From an uncultured Treponema sp. (GTDB lineage Bacteria > Spirochaetota > Spirochaetia > Treponematales > Treponemataceae), in NCBI GenBank assembly GCA_900317625.1, contig ONHK01000009.1:62001-126000 (forward strand): 64,000 nucleotides of DNA, given 5' to 3'. How positions within the stretch are numbered: the first letter of the stretch is position 1; every line of letters begins with the position of its first letter. The translations under genes were made by a program, and so were the position numbers. Below, one piece after another: positions 17,302 through 26,713 of this stretch. The notes under the pieces are model-generated. The model did no database searches. It saw nothing but the letters and a program-made list of their open reading frames with translations, and had not been told where the DNA came from.

Positions 17302-17886
17302 CTAAAAAAACAAAACTCCAAAAAGAGCACCGACACAGACAACAAAAAACGGATGAAGTTTAAATTTCGTTCTGAGCCATAAAAACACAAAATACATAGA
17401 AAGGTTCATCCAGTTAAAAAGTTCCTTCCAGCCAGATGTTGAAAGAAGAACTTTATAATCTTCCGGAACATTTATAAGAATATTCAGACACATATTTACC
17501 GCAATAACAAAAATCATTCCAGTTGCCGCAGGACGCAAAAAAGTAAAAACGCGTTGGACACATTTGTTTTCTCGGAATTTTATGATTATGCGGGCAATAA
17601 TTAAAATCGTAATCAACGAGGGAAGAACTTGTCCCAGTGAAGTTATTATCGCGCCAGGAATTCCATAGAATTTATAGCCCAAAAAAGTCGCCATATTTAC
17701 ACCGACCGGCCCAGGCGTACTTTCTGAAATTGCAATCATATTATAGAACTGGTCAACAGAAATAAGTCCTCTGTCAACAATTGTCTGCTGCATCAAAGTG
17801 ATTGCAACAAGTCCACCGCCAATTGTAAAAAGCCCGATATAAAAAAAGATACAAAACAGCCACAAAAGGCTTACATCGCTAGTCAT
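17302..17886 (-). CDS. ChrA-family transporter subunit (short chain, second)
   Basis: This 194-residue membrane protein is of the short-chain chromate-transporter type. It has about 5-6 hydrophobic segments and the family block FYIGLFTIGGGLVAITLMQQTIVDRGLISVDQFYNMIAISESTPGPVGVNMATFLGYKFYG. Short-chain ChrA proteins act as hetero-pairs, and this one overlaps its partner by 8 bp. Chromate or another oxyanion/anion is the expected substrate. It ends 91 bp before deoD. Confidence 0.88.
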   Translation of the reverse strand: MTSDVSLLWLFCIFFYIGLFTIGGGLVAITLMQQTIVDRGLISVDQFYNMIAISESTPGPVGVNMATFLGYKFYGIPGAIITSLGQVLPSLITILIIARIIIKFRENKCVQRVFTFLRPAATGMIFVIAVNMCLNILINVPEDYKVLLSTSGWKELFNWMNLSMYFVFLWLRTKFKLHPFFVVCVGALFGVLFF

Positions 17887-18472
17887 TTGAATCCGCCTTG
17901 CTTTCTAAAGATTTTTTTTCATCATTTTTCTTGAATTTCTTTTCTATAAAATAAACTGCAACCGCAATAAATGCAGACCCAAGAATGATGATATAAGATT
18001 TTATGTTAAAGAAGAAAATCAGACAGAACGAAAGCAGCATCAGAAGAATACTGACCGCACCTTTTGAAGTTTTTTTCGCAAAATTAAGCGTTGTATCAGT
18101 AATAAGAGCGCAGACCGCAACATTTATTCCTTTTAAAGCCTTCTGCACATTCGGATAATGGTCAATTGAATCAATAAGATTTGCAAGAATTGTGATAAGC
18201 ACAACGCAAGGAGTAATCACCCCAAGCGTCGCAATAATTCCGCCAAGAATTCCAGCTTTTTTATAGCCAACAAAAGTCGCAACATTTACAGCAATAATTC
18301 CCGGCGTAGACTGACCAATCGCATAATAATCAAGGATTTCGTTTTCAGAAACCCATTGTTTTTTATCTATAAGTTCATTTTGCATCATAGGAAGCATTGC
18401 GATTCCCCCACCAAAAGTAAGGGAACCTATTTTTGCAAAAGTGATATAAAGATCCAGATAAATGTTTTTCAT
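17879..18472 (-). CDS. ChrA-family transporter subunit (short chain, first)
   Basis: This 197-residue partner of the ChrA pair has TFAKIGSLTFGGGIAMLPMMQNELIDKKQWVSENEILDYYAIGQSTPGIIAVNVATFVGYKKAG, the same block as the downstream subunit, plus hydrophobic segments. A charged C-terminal tail (KKFKKNDEKKSLESKADSND) faces the cytoplasm. The pair together matches the full-length two-domain ChrA. It begins just after the maltose-type permease operon ends, 10 bp away. Confidence 0.88.
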   Translation of the reverse strand: MKNIYLDLYITFAKIGSLTFGGGIAMLPMMQNELIDKKQWVSENEILDYYAIGQSTPGIIAVNVATFVGYKKAGILGGIIATLGVITPCVVLITILANLIDSIDHYPNVQKALKGINVAVCALITDTTLNFAKKTSKGAVSILLMLLSFCLIFFFNIKSYIIILGSAFIAVAVYFIEKKFKKNDEKKSLESKADSND

Positions 18473-18482
18473 ATAGAAAACA

Positions 18483-19319
18483 TTAACCTTTTACCGCTCC
18501 TGCCGCAATACCTTTTATTATGTATTTTTGAAGTCCAAGATAAAAAGCAATAATCGGAATTGATGAGATTGTAAGAGATGCGCACATCGGACCATACTCT
18601 TTCATAAACTGGCCGTTAAAACGCATCTGTGCAAGCTGAATTGTTCCCTGCTTTGCGACAATCAACGGCAAAAGAAAATCGTTCCAAATCCACAAGGCAT
18701 CAATAACCGCAACTGTAGCAATAATTGTTTTTATAAGAGGAAGCACAATCCTGAAAAAGATATAAAACCTTCCGGCTCCATCCATTGCAGCAGATTCCTC
18801 AAGTTCAAGCGGAACAGATTTTATAAATCCGTGGAACATAAAAATCGCTGTAGGACAACCTAACCCCCAATACATTGGGACAAGTCCCGGAACGCTCATA
18901 AGATGAAGGTCAGCCGCAAGAACTCCAATAGGAACCATAATAATCTGGAATGGAATTACAAGCGAAAATGAAAAAAATCCATATAAAATCCAAGAGATTT
19001 TAGTCTTTGAACGAGCCAATCCGTAAGCGCACATTGCAGAAGTAATAATAATTCCACCTGTACCAAGAACTGTAACAAGAAGCGTGTTCAAAAAAACGGT
19101 CGGAAATTTCATCTGGGTCCAAGCCTGAACATAATTTCCGAAGAAAAGTTTAGCCGGAACTCCAGTAGGATTTATAATAATATCAGCATTTGGCCTGAAA
19201 GAATTTATAACCACAAATATAAGCGGATAAATAAAAAATAAGGCAAAAATAACCATGCAAGTTGTAAGTACAGTTTCTTTTGCGGTCTGTTCCTTTATAT
19301 TCCATTTGAAAAAAGTCAT
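18483..19319 (-). CDS. Carbohydrate ABC permease, MalG-type
   Basis: This 278-residue inner-membrane permease has six predicted membrane segments. The family's EAA-type loop reads ELEESAAMDGAGRFYIFFRIVLPLIKTI, and the C-terminus IIKGIAAGAVKG is typical of MalG/LacG proteins. It pairs with the permease upstream, which it overlaps by one base. No ATPase gene is adjacent, so the transporter probably relies on a shared MsmK-type ATPase such as the one at 49416. Confidence 0.93.
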   Translation of the reverse strand: MTFFKWNIKEQTAKETVLTTCMVIFALFFIYPLIFVVINSFRPNADIIINPTGVPAKLFFGNYVQAWTQMKFPTVFLNTLLVTVLGTGGIIITSAMCAYGLARSKTKISWILYGFFSFSLVIPFQIIMVPIGVLAADLHLMSVPGLVPMYWGLGCPTAIFMFHGFIKSVPLELEESAAMDGAGRFYIFFRIVLPLIKTIIATVAVIDALWIWNDFLLPLIVAKQGTIQLAQMRFNGQFMKEYGPMCASLTISSIPIIAFYLGLQKYIIKGIAAGAVKG

Positions 19320-20848
19320 TATGCCTCAACCTCCTTACGTTTCATCACATAAAGCTGAATTCCCGTGATAATCACAATCGCAAAGAACAAAACCATCGCC
19401 TTTGCAGTAGAAAGTCCAGCCTGCTTTAAAGAGAATGCATCAAAATAAATATCCATAACAAAAGGAACTGTTCCAGTTGCATAACCAGTCTGACCAATCA
19501 TCGCATAGATAAGGTCAAAACTCTTTAACGCGTTCGCTATTGTAAGGAAAAGGGAAATTGTCAAAGACGGTATCATAAGCGGCAAAGTTATATATTTAAA
19601 ACGCTGCCAGCCAGTTGCGCCATCAATTTTTGCAGCCTCAATAACTTCTGTCGGAATATTCTGAAGCCCCGCAAGATAGACAATCATGTAATAACCACAA
19701 CCCTGCCAGACAGCAACAAGAACCAAAAGCCACGGAGTTTTATTTGAATCCGAAATCCATTTTTCAATTCCAGTGATTGCCGGCAAAAGCTGAACAAAAA
19801 GCATTGACCAGATTAACGCAACAATAATCATAGAAAGAACATTCGGCAAGAAGAAAATTGTGCGCAAAATCTTTTGCCCGCGGATTCCAGTATCAAGCGC
19901 AAGTGCCAGAGCAAAAGCCAGAACGTTGATTCCGATAACAGAAAAAACCGCAAAAAACAGCGTAAATCCAACAACCCCCATATTGCGCTGGGTAACAACC
20001 CAATTTTCTGCAAGAACTTTCTTTATCTTTGAAACTTTCAGTATTTCATTTGAAAGCTCAATAATTTCTGTCTTATTTTTTTCAGAAAGACTGTTCTCGT
20101 TTGCAAAATCAATCGCAACATTATGAATGTCATAGGCATTCTGCTTTAATCCGTAGTTTTTTAAAGTTCTGATAAGAGAATCAACCTTTGATTCTGGAAT
20201 TGATTTTCCAACACCAGGCAAATCCCAAAGAAATCCTGTAAGAACAAATTCATCATACTTTGAATCAAGCTTGTAGGCATTTGTTTTTTCATCAAATTTA
20301 TAAGCTTCCGTAAGAAGAATATATCCTTCAGAATTTTTTGCCATTCCTTTTAAAACTTCGCCTTGAAAATCCTTTTTTTGAATGATTCTAGGAAGTTCCG
20401 AGCTTTCTGTGAATTTTTCAATTCGCATTTTATGAGGATAAAAATCTTTATCAATTTTTCCTGTAAAGATTTTCTTGTAATTTTCCAATCCGACAAATTT
20501 ATAACGCTCAGGCTCATAACCTGTTTTCTTTACAATCCGTTCAAGTTTTTTTCGCGCAACACCGCCAAGACTCTTTCGTTTGTAGGAATTATCAAGCGGA
20601 TCGTATTCATAAATAGACTGAATATAATTTCTTTCTTTTTGATTTAGTTTTCCGCTGTATAAAATTTTAGATTCAAATTCATTTTTATCAAGAATGATAG
20701 GCGTCTTTGGTGTAAGACCGTCCCAGTTTGTAAGCGAAATTCCAATTCCTCTGAAAAAAGGAGTAATAAAGAAAATCAAATAAAGAATAAGACAAGGAAT
20801 AATGAAAGCTGTAAAATAAAATGCTTTCCTTGATTTTGCTTCGACCAT
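19319..20848 (-). CDS. Carbohydrate ABC permease, MalF-type, with large loop insertion
   Basis: This 509-residue permease has a first membrane helix (ISLTNWDG follows it), then about 230 hydrophilic residues before the second helix, and then a standard permease core. The EAA-type loop is EVIEAAKIDGATGWQRFKYITLPLMIPSL. Ordinary MalF-like sugar permeases are about 290-320 residues; E. coli MalF (514) also has a large periplasmic domain but after its third helix. The extra domain is probably outside the membrane and may contact the binding protein. It is preceded by the binding-protein gene and a terminator-like hairpin. Confidence 0.88.
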   Translation of the reverse strand: MVEAKSRKAFYFTAFIIPCLILYLIFFITPFFRGIGISLTNWDGLTPKTPIILDKNEFESKILYSGKLNQKERNYIQSIYEYDPLDNSYKRKSLGGVARKKLERIVKKTGYEPERYKFVGLENYKKIFTGKIDKDFYPHKMRIEKFTESSELPRIIQKKDFQGEVLKGMAKNSEGYILLTEAYKFDEKTNAYKLDSKYDEFVLTGFLWDLPGVGKSIPESKVDSLIRTLKNYGLKQNAYDIHNVAIDFANENSLSEKNKTEIIELSNEILKVSKIKKVLAENWVVTQRNMGVVGFTLFFAVFSVIGINVLAFALALALDTGIRGQKILRTIFFLPNVLSMIIVALIWSMLFVQLLPAITGIEKWISDSNKTPWLLVLVAVWQGCGYYMIVYLAGLQNIPTEVIEAAKIDGATGWQRFKYITLPLMIPSLTISLFLTIANALKSFDLIYAMIGQTGYATGTVPFVMDIYFDAFSLKQAGLSTAKAMVLFFAIVIITGIQLYVMKRKEVEA

Positions 20849-20907
20849 AAAAACTGGTTCCTCTCAATTTTTTGTTAGGATTCTGAAAAAATCAGAAATC
20901 CTGAATA

Positions 20908-20940
20908 TAAAAAAGTCCGCGACCGCAGCCACGGACTTTT
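20908..20940 (-). terminator. Partial terminator between binding protein and permease genes
   Basis: The stem AAAAGTCCG/CGGACTTTT (20911-20919 and 20932-20940) is followed by T residues on the minus strand. It lies shortly after the binding-protein stop, and the permease genes follow without a visible new promoter. Partial read-through would make more binding protein than permease. Confidence 0.7.
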
Positions 20941-20953
20941 TTCTTAGTCAAAA

Positions 20954-22228
20954 TTATTTATTAACTGAAGAAGCCCACTGAGCATCAATTTCTTTAATAA
21001 CGTCTCCAGCAGAACGTTTGTGCATCATGTACTGCTGACCGCCGTTTTTGCAAGAATCTTCGAATACATCTGTAGGATACTGTGAGAATGCCCATGGAGA
21101 AGAGCCTTTTGCCTCTACAGAAGCCATAAGATCTACATAAGGACCACCGAATGCAGAAACATCAACACCCTTGAACGGAGGAATGAGCTTGTATTCATCC
21201 ATCCAAAGTTTCTGACCTTCATCAGAAGTAAGCCAGTTAAGGAATTTAACTGCAACTGCCTGTTTTTCTGCGCTAGACTGAGAAGAAACTCCAAATGTTG
21301 AGTCTACATCAGCATAGAATGTGTTCATTTTAGCATCATTGTAAACCGGGAACGGAATAAATCCTGCGTTCAAGTTTGGATTGAGTTTAAGAGCGTCTAC
21401 ATAAGCCCAAAGTCCCTGAACCATCATCGCAGATTCACCTTTTGCAAATGACTGCTGCTGTTCACCGCCACCCATTTCCGCTGCGTTTGAATTCATATTG
21501 TCGCGGTAGAAATCAAGAATGCTGAACAATTTTGCTGTATCAACATTACCGTAAGAAGCTTTTCCTGCGTTCATATCAGAGATGAACTTTTCAACTTCAA
21601 TTCCTTTTTCCTTAAGAAGAGCTGTATGAACCATTGTAATAAAATGACCCATTGACCAGTTTTCCTTAAGAAGTCCAGCGAACGGAACAATATTGTTCTC
21701 TTTCAAAGTGCGGCAAGCCTGCTCAAGTTCACGGTAAGTTGTTGGAGCTTTGATTCCATACTTATCAAAAATATCTTTGTTGTAGATAATACCGATTCCT
21801 GCATAATCCATTGGAACTGCATACTGTTTTCCGTTCCAAGAAACTGCCGGAAGTGAACTTGGAAGAACTTTTCCCATCGCTTCTTCCTTTGACAAATCAA
21901 GAAGGAAACCCTTAGAAGCATATTCTTTAATACGAGAATATGACTGCATCTGAAGAATATCCGGCAAATCACCCTGAGCCGCACGAGCAGACATTGCAGA
22001 GTCAGCGTCATTTGGAATGATGAGCATATCAATTGTAACGCCCGGATTCTGTTTTTCAAACGCTTTTACAATTCTTTTAAGACCTTCCTGATTTTCCTGC
22101 TTGTAATAATACATTTCAAGCTTAACAGTACCAGCTGCAGAAGAAGAATTCTGATTCTTCTTTGAACAACCTGTGAACATTCCTGCCGCCATTGCAATAG
22201 CCGCAAGAGAGAATATTACCTTTTTCAT
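20954..22228 (-). CDS. Carbohydrate ABC substrate-binding lipoprotein
   Basis: This 424-residue family 1 solute-binding protein has a lipoprotein signal (MKKVIFSLAAIAMAAGMFTGC, lipobox FTGC) and the typical MalE-like region FEKQNPGVTIDMLIIPND...QGDLPDILQMQSYSR. It later shows FLNWLTSDEGQKLWMDEYKLIPP. It captures a sugar, probably an oligosaccharide, and delivers it to the two permeases downstream. The malQ gene just upstream suggests maltodextrins. It has GGAGG before ATG and a good sigma-70 promoter. Confidence 0.93.
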   Translation of the reverse strand: MKKVIFSLAAIAMAAGMFTGCSKKNQNSSSAAGTVKLEMYYYKQENQEGLKRIVKAFEKQNPGVTIDMLIIPNDADSAMSARAAQGDLPDILQMQSYSRIKEYASKGFLLDLSKEEAMGKVLPSSLPAVSWNGKQYAVPMDYAGIGIIYNKDIFDKYGIKAPTTYRELEQACRTLKENNIVPFAGLLKENWSMGHFITMVHTALLKEKGIEVEKFISDMNAGKASYGNVDTAKLFSILDFYRDNMNSNAAEMGGGEQQQSFAKGESAMMVQGLWAYVDALKLNPNLNAGFIPFPVYNDAKMNTFYADVDSTFGVSSQSSAEKQAVAVKFLNWLTSDEGQKLWMDEYKLIPPFKGVDVSAFGGPYVDLMASVEAKGSSPWAFSQYPTDVFEDSCKNGGQQYMMHKRSAGDVIKEIDAQWASSVNK

Positions 22229-22264
22229 TAAATCCTCCGTTAAAAGATAACCTTATATAAAGTA

Positions 22265-22293
22265 ATTCTAAGCCCTCTATTTTGATTTGTCAA
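22265..22293 (-). promoter_or_regulatory. Sigma-70-type promoter of the binding-protein operon
   Basis: TTGACA (22288-22293 on the minus strand) and TAGAAT (22265-22270) are exactly 17 bp apart, upstream of the binding-protein gene. Confidence 0.72.
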
Positions 22294-22349
22294 AAAAAAA
22301 TAAAAAATCTTAAAAAAATCTAAAAAAAAGCCCGAAAATTGGTTTCCAG

Positions 22350-22396
22350 AAAAAAAATGGATTTCAGAACAAGATTCCTCTTATTCCAAAATCCAT
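22350..22396 (-). terminator. Terminator after malQ
   Basis: The stem ATGGATTT/AAATCCAT (22357-22364 and 22389-22396) has a run of T residues immediately after it on the minus strand (22350-22356). It is just past the malQ stop codon and upstream of the binding-protein promoter. Confidence 0.65.
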
Positions 22397-22435
22397 CAGT
22401 TTTCAGCAAAACTATTTTTATTCAGCAAATTCCAG

Positions 22436-24025
22436 CTATTTCTTTATATTTCGTCCATACAAGTCAGAAATAAACGCAAGGGATTCAGCATCTTCTTTTT
22501 TCAAGCCATCCGCAGGAATTCGCCATCCCCAGTTTGTTCCACCCAAAGTGTTCGGAGTGTTCATTCTGGCTTCCGCACCAAGACCAAGAATATCCTGCAT
22601 TGGAATAACCGCATAATCCGCTGTTGAGGCAATAGCAAGCTTAATTATCGCACGGCAAAGTTCACCATTATCAGAAAGTGCTCTTGCCTCTGACTCCGAC
22701 ATTTTGCGTCCAAAAGCATATTCAGCGGCAATTTTTACAGCTGCGTCAGAAGCACTATTCAACCAGCCCTGCATTGTGTCGTTGTCATGAGTTCCTGTGT
22801 AAACAACAGAATTCTGTGGATACATATGCGGCAAGAACGCATTAACCATTCCCTGGCTACCAGCCTCATTCGGATCGAACGCAAACTGAAGAACTTTCAT
22901 TCCCGGGAAACCTGCATCATCGCGGAGTTTTCTAACACCATCGGTAATAACACCCAAGTCTTCCGCAATAATCGGCAAAGTTCCAAGCGCTTTTTTGATT
23001 GCGTTGAAAAGCTCAATATTCGGTCCAGGAATCCACTTTCCGTTTACAGCAGTCGGATCGCCATAAGGAATTGACCAGTAAGCCTCAAAACCGCGGAAAT
23101 GGTCGATTCGCACAACATCAACCAGCTCTGTCATTCTTTTTGTGCGCTTTACCCACCAAGAATAATTGTCTTTTTTCATCGCATCCCAGTCATACAAAGG
23201 ATTTCCCCAAAGCTGACCAGTCGCAGAAAAATAATCCGGTGGAACTCCGGCAACCTTCAAAGGAATACCGTTCTTATCCAGCTGGAAAAATTTCTGGTTC
23301 GCCCAAACATCTGCAGAATCAGCGGCAACAAAAATCGGAATATCTCCAATCAGCGAAATTCCTTTTTCGTTCGCATATTTTTTTACCGCGAACCACTGCT
23401 CAGCAAAGAAGAACTGGATTGTCTTTATCTGCTCAATATTTTCAGTATGCTCAGAATTCCATTTTGAAACAGCCGTAGGATTGCAGGCAGCCAAATCTTT
23501 TGGCCAATACGCATTCCACATCTGGGCAATTCCACTTACGCCCTCTTTTTCAGCCTTTGCGTCATAAAACTGCTTGATGCTAGTAAAATTCGCATAGTTA
23601 TCAAGCCAGTCGGCATTGTCATTTTTAAAAGCTTCGTAAGCAATTCTATCCTGTTTTGAACAGTTTTTCTGAAAATATGACGCGCATTTAGCCAAAACTG
23701 GCATTTTCCACCATACAACAGAACCATATTCAACAGGACCATCATTTTTTATGTAATCAGCAGGAATAATATCATTCTTGTCTGCCCAGCCTTTTTCAAC
23801 AAGACGGTCAAGATCTATCAACAAAGGATTTCCCGCGTGTGTTGAAAAGGATGCATAAGGAGAATCTCCGTATCCTGTAGGACCAATAGGAAGAATCTGC
23901 CACAAAGTCTGATGTGCAGATTCAAGCCAATCAACAAATTCATAGGCAGCCTTTCCAAGCGTACCAATACCAGGCGTTCCCGCAAAAGATGTCGGGTGCA
24001 TCAAAATACCACTGCTTCTTTTCAT
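22436..24025 (-). CDS. malQ: 4-alpha-glucanotransferase
   Basis: This 529-residue GH77 enzyme has the nucleophile region VVRIDHFRGFEAYW, the acid/base region PIIAEDLG and the third aspartate in YTGTHDNDTMQGW. The family's N-terminal SFAGTPGIGTLG...YGDSPY is present. MalQ moves glucan units between maltodextrins and releases glucose, which fits the neighbouring sugar transporter. It starts MKRSSGIL at ATG 24025 with no Shine-Dalgarno sequence. The predicted promoter puts the start site close to the ATG. Confidence 0.97.
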   Translation of the reverse strand: MKRSSGILMHPTSFAGTPGIGTLGKAAYEFVDWLESAHQTLWQILPIGPTGYGDSPYASFSTHAGNPLLIDLDRLVEKGWADKNDIIPADYIKNDGPVEYGSVVWWKMPVLAKCASYFQKNCSKQDRIAYEAFKNDNADWLDNYANFTSIKQFYDAKAEKEGVSGIAQMWNAYWPKDLAACNPTAVSKWNSEHTENIEQIKTIQFFFAEQWFAVKKYANEKGISLIGDIPIFVAADSADVWANQKFFQLDKNGIPLKVAGVPPDYFSATGQLWGNPLYDWDAMKKDNYSWWVKRTKRMTELVDVVRIDHFRGFEAYWSIPYGDPTAVNGKWIPGPNIELFNAIKKALGTLPIIAEDLGVITDGVRKLRDDAGFPGMKVLQFAFDPNEAGSQGMVNAFLPHMYPQNSVVYTGTHDNDTMQGWLNSASDAAVKIAAEYAFGRKMSESEARALSDNGELCRAIIKLAIASTADYAVIPMQDILGLGAEARMNTPNTLGGTNWGWRIPADGLKKEDAESLAFISDLYGRNIKK

Positions 24026-24033
24026 AATCTAAA

Positions 24034-24062
24034 ATATTAAACCAGGTAAGCAAAAATGTAAA
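24034..24062 (-). promoter_or_regulatory. malQ promoter close to start codon
   Basis: On the minus strand TTTACA (24057-24062) and TAATAT (24034-24039) are 17 bp apart. The -10 box ends 8 nt before the malQ ATG. Confidence 0.6.
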
Positions 24063-24077
24063 ATGAATTTTTTATAA

Positions 24078-24157
24078 GGGCGGGCGACCGCCCTACGTCT
24101 CAAACCTACGGTTTTCGCCTACCCACCGTGCAGGCTCAAACGCCGCCCACAACGCCT
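24078..24157 (-). repeat. GC-rich modular stem-loop element (copy 3, overlapping the end of pgeF)
   Basis: Hairpins by plus-strand positions: 24078-24093 (GGGCGG/CCGCCC), 24102-24114 (AAACC/GGTTT, loop TAC) and outer CAGGC/GCCTG near 24131-24158. The minus-strand block GGTGGGTAGGCGAAAACCG matches copies 1 and 5. The element covers the pgeF stop codon (24136-24138) and its last codons. Confidence 0.8.
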
Positions 24158-24975
24158 GCTGCATCTTCCCGCTTTACAAAAGCCGCCTGAACCGTAAAAG
24201 TTTCTCCAACGCTAGTTTCGCGCCTGTTTGAGCCGAATTCAGGATTATGACAAGTACAATCAGTTGCCACAACAATATTTTCATCACGGATTCCAGCCTG
24301 CGCAAGAACACAAAGATTCGCTTTTTCCAGAGAAAGTCTAAAAAGCTGTCCGCCACCATTGTTCCAGCTCAACGCCGCGCCCTTACAGGGAATTTCCCCG
24401 TCTTTCAAAGGCTCAACACATTCCGCGGTAAAATTTTTCACAAAATAATCAGCGCGCTCTTTATTTACTATATAACAGCAATTTCTTATGTGCGCGCCAA
24501 TAGCAACTGCAATATTTTCTTTTCTTGCACCAAATTCCTTCACCGCAAGACTAACTGCCTCCGCAGCGATTCCAGTTCCTTTCCAACCAGAATGAACCAC
24601 GCCAAAAAATCCGGTTTCATTGTCAGAAAAATAAATCGGCATACAGTCGGCAACTGTAACAACCGGCATAAGATTTTTATTCCGGGTAAGAATTCCGTCA
24701 CCAATCTTATTAAATGTATCATTCTTTTCTTCTATTGAATAAACGATTTTTGTGTGATCAAGCTGAACTGGAACCGCGGTGCACGGAAACGCAATCCGGG
24801 AAAGCAATTCTTCGCGCGCAGGATTTTTTTCATTCCAGCGGAAACGCATTGAACCGGCTGAACGGACTGTCATTCCCCAAAAAGCCGGCTCTTCAGCAAT
24901 TTTTCCGTTGCGCACAAAATGAGAAGTTACAAATTTCTTCCCTAAAATCAAGGGCTTCAGTTCCAAAAATGTCAT
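24136..24975 (-). CDS. pgeF: YfiH/LACC1-family multicopper-like purine nucleoside phosphorylase
   Basis: This 279-residue member of the YfiH (polyphenol oxidase-like) family has the family's TVADCMPIYFSD, VHSGWKGTGIAAEAVSL and GAHIRNCCYIV blocks, holding the Zn-binding Cys/His residues, plus CHNPEFGSNRRE near the C-terminus. Family members have been assigned peptidoglycan-editing or purine nucleoside phosphorylase/adenosine deaminase activities. Its last residues (VKREDAAGVVGGV) are encoded by a dispersed stem-loop repeat, so the native C-terminus may have been altered. The start overlaps the upstream gene by 4 bp. Confidence 0.88.
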   Translation of the reverse strand: MTFLELKPLILGKKFVTSHFVRNGKIAEEPAFWGMTVRSAGSMRFRWNEKNPAREELLSRIAFPCTAVPVQLDHTKIVYSIEEKNDTFNKIGDGILTRNKNLMPVVTVADCMPIYFSDNETGFFGVVHSGWKGTGIAAEAVSLAVKEFGARKENIAVAIGAHIRNCCYIVNKERADYFVKNFTAECVEPLKDGEIPCKGAALSWNNGGGQLFRLSLEKANLCVLAQAGIRDENIVVATDCTCHNPEFGSNRRETSVGETFTVQAAFVKREDAAGVVGGV

Positions 24976-26693
24976 TTTTTCTTTTCTACTTTCGGAAGGT
25001 CAAGTGGCTCGATTTCCGCAAGAATTTTCCTGCATTCCAGAAGCAGCTCACGCTCAGACTGAAGGCTGTCCCTGTAGGCGCGGTTATCTCTTCCTTTTAT
25101 TGTCATAAGATTTTGAATCGACTCGTATTTTTTGTCGCTTTTCTCCTCATCAAGAATTCCGCAAAGCACACGTTCAATAACGCGGCAGCAGTTGCAGAAC
25201 GCACTTTCCCAGTTCCGGATTGAAGTTTCTGCATTCAGAATAATAGAGTTCACCATATTCTGACCTTTTAAAGTGCGCACATGCTCTGAAATCAGCTTTG
25301 CAAAAACGCTTCCCACAGAACCTTTTTCATTTAATGATTCACCAAAAAGCTGAACCTGATGATTCACATCTGCAAAACGATTTAAAGCTTCTGAAAATTC
25401 CGCCCGGTTCTCGTTGTTCAAAAAAACGCCCTCAAGAACAATGACATTCAGAATGCTCATAACTTCATCGTATTTTAAAGTTGCAAACCAATAAAGAAAT
25501 CCGCCTGTCATCTCGCAACGGAACGGAACTCCGCCCCAAAGTTTTGTCCACGGACGGTACGGAAGCTCAGGAAATTCGCCGATTCCAAATTTTTCCTGCA
25601 AAACATCTGCAAGCTGACTTTTTTTTCTGTCTCTGAGCCAGGCTTCCCAACGTTCATCAAAAACGACTTTCCATTCTTCCTTAAATTTCACGAACCAGTC
25701 TTCCGCACCACCGGAATTGTCAATCTGCCAGTCATAATCCGCAAAAATAACTTTTCCAAGCGCCAATAGCGGAACTGTTGAAATAAACATCTGAATCATA
25801 GAAATACTTGCCGCAGATTTTGAAAGAAAATCCCGCATTGATTTTTCAGTATCCTGATCAAGTTCAACAGAAGCACCGCCTTTTCTTTGCGGAAACAGGA
25901 ATAGCGCCTCCAACGCCTCGTTCGGAATTGATCGCGCATCGCTTAAAACATTTGCCAACGCCTCAAAATCCGTCTGGGCATTTGTAAAAGGACAAGTGTA
26001 ATCTTCTGAAATAATTGCTGTAAACTGCGCCAGAAAATGAGTGTACGGAATCTCTGTAAAACGCTTCAGCCAGTTCAAGGCTTTTACAGAATCATACATG
26101 ACTGCACGGCTTTTCTGTGGAATATCTTTTAGTATGCCTTCCATTTTTTTTATCAGCGAAGCCCTAAGTTCCTTGGAGCCTTCCCGTTCAAAAGGAATTG
26201 AATACGGATCAGCCTCCGCATTTATTGAGGAAGCAATTTCCGGAGCGATAAAAGTGCTCATAAAAACATAAAATTTTCCAGGATTTTCATTAAAAACAGA
26301 AAAATACGGCTTAAAGAAATCGGCGGCGTTTTTCAATTCCTTCAGTTTTTCAAAAAAAAGCGAAAGAATAAGACCGTTCGACATATCAATAATTCCAGGA
26401 TGGTTGCGGTTTATTCTTCTTGCAAGACCTGCGACCAAATCATCGTTATAGATTTCAATTTTCTGTTTTTTTGAAATCAAAGAACGGAGCCAAAGAAAAA
26501 ATTTATAAAAAATCGATTCCGAATTAAGTTTTACATCCAGTGTAAAATTGTCAGTTTCTTCCCGCAAAGGTTGCATAAGCGGAAAAGACTGTTCCCGGTT
26601 CTGATTTATTTTTGCAAGCAAATATTTTCGTTCATCAGAGCTGATTCCTGCCACAAGCTCGTCAAATGAACTTCTATGCTGATCATCATTCAT
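24972..26693 (-). CDS. Large protein of unknown function (spirochaete-type)
   Basis: This protein of about 573 residues is charged throughout and has no membrane segments or signal peptide. The middle is leucine-rich and helical (ASIINAEADPYSIPFEREGSKELRASLIKKM...). The C-terminus (about 500-570) is a helical, coiled-coil-like region with a CNCC motif. It resembles a spirochaete-specific family of unknown function (perhaps DUF5312), which I cannot confirm. The start at ATG 26693 has AGGTG 6 nt upstream; a GTG at 26702 is also in frame. It overlaps pgeF by 4 bp, so the two are co-translated, but nothing else explains its role. Confidence 0.72.
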   Translation of the reverse strand: MNDDQHRSSFDELVAGISSDERKYLLAKINQNREQSFPLMQPLREETDNFTLDVKLNSESIFYKFFLWLRSLISKKQKIEIYNDDLVAGLARRINRNHPGIIDMSNGLILSLFFEKLKELKNAADFFKPYFSVFNENPGKFYVFMSTFIAPEIASSINAEADPYSIPFEREGSKELRASLIKKMEGILKDIPQKSRAVMYDSVKALNWLKRFTEIPYTHFLAQFTAIISEDYTCPFTNAQTDFEALANVLSDARSIPNEALEALFLFPQRKGGASVELDQDTEKSMRDFLSKSAASISMIQMFISTVPLLALGKVIFADYDWQIDNSGGAEDWFVKFKEEWKVVFDERWEAWLRDRKKSQLADVLQEKFGIGEFPELPYRPWTKLWGGVPFRCEMTGGFLYWFATLKYDEVMSILNVIVLEGVFLNNENRAEFSEALNRFADVNHQVQLFGESLNEKGSVGSVFAKLISEHVRTLKGQNMVNSIILNAETSIRNWESAFCNCCRVIERVLCGILDEEKSDKKYESIQNLMTIKGRDNRAYRDSLQSERELLLECRKILAEIEPLDLPKVEKKK

Positions 26694-26713
26694 AAAAATC
26701 ACCTAACACAAAA

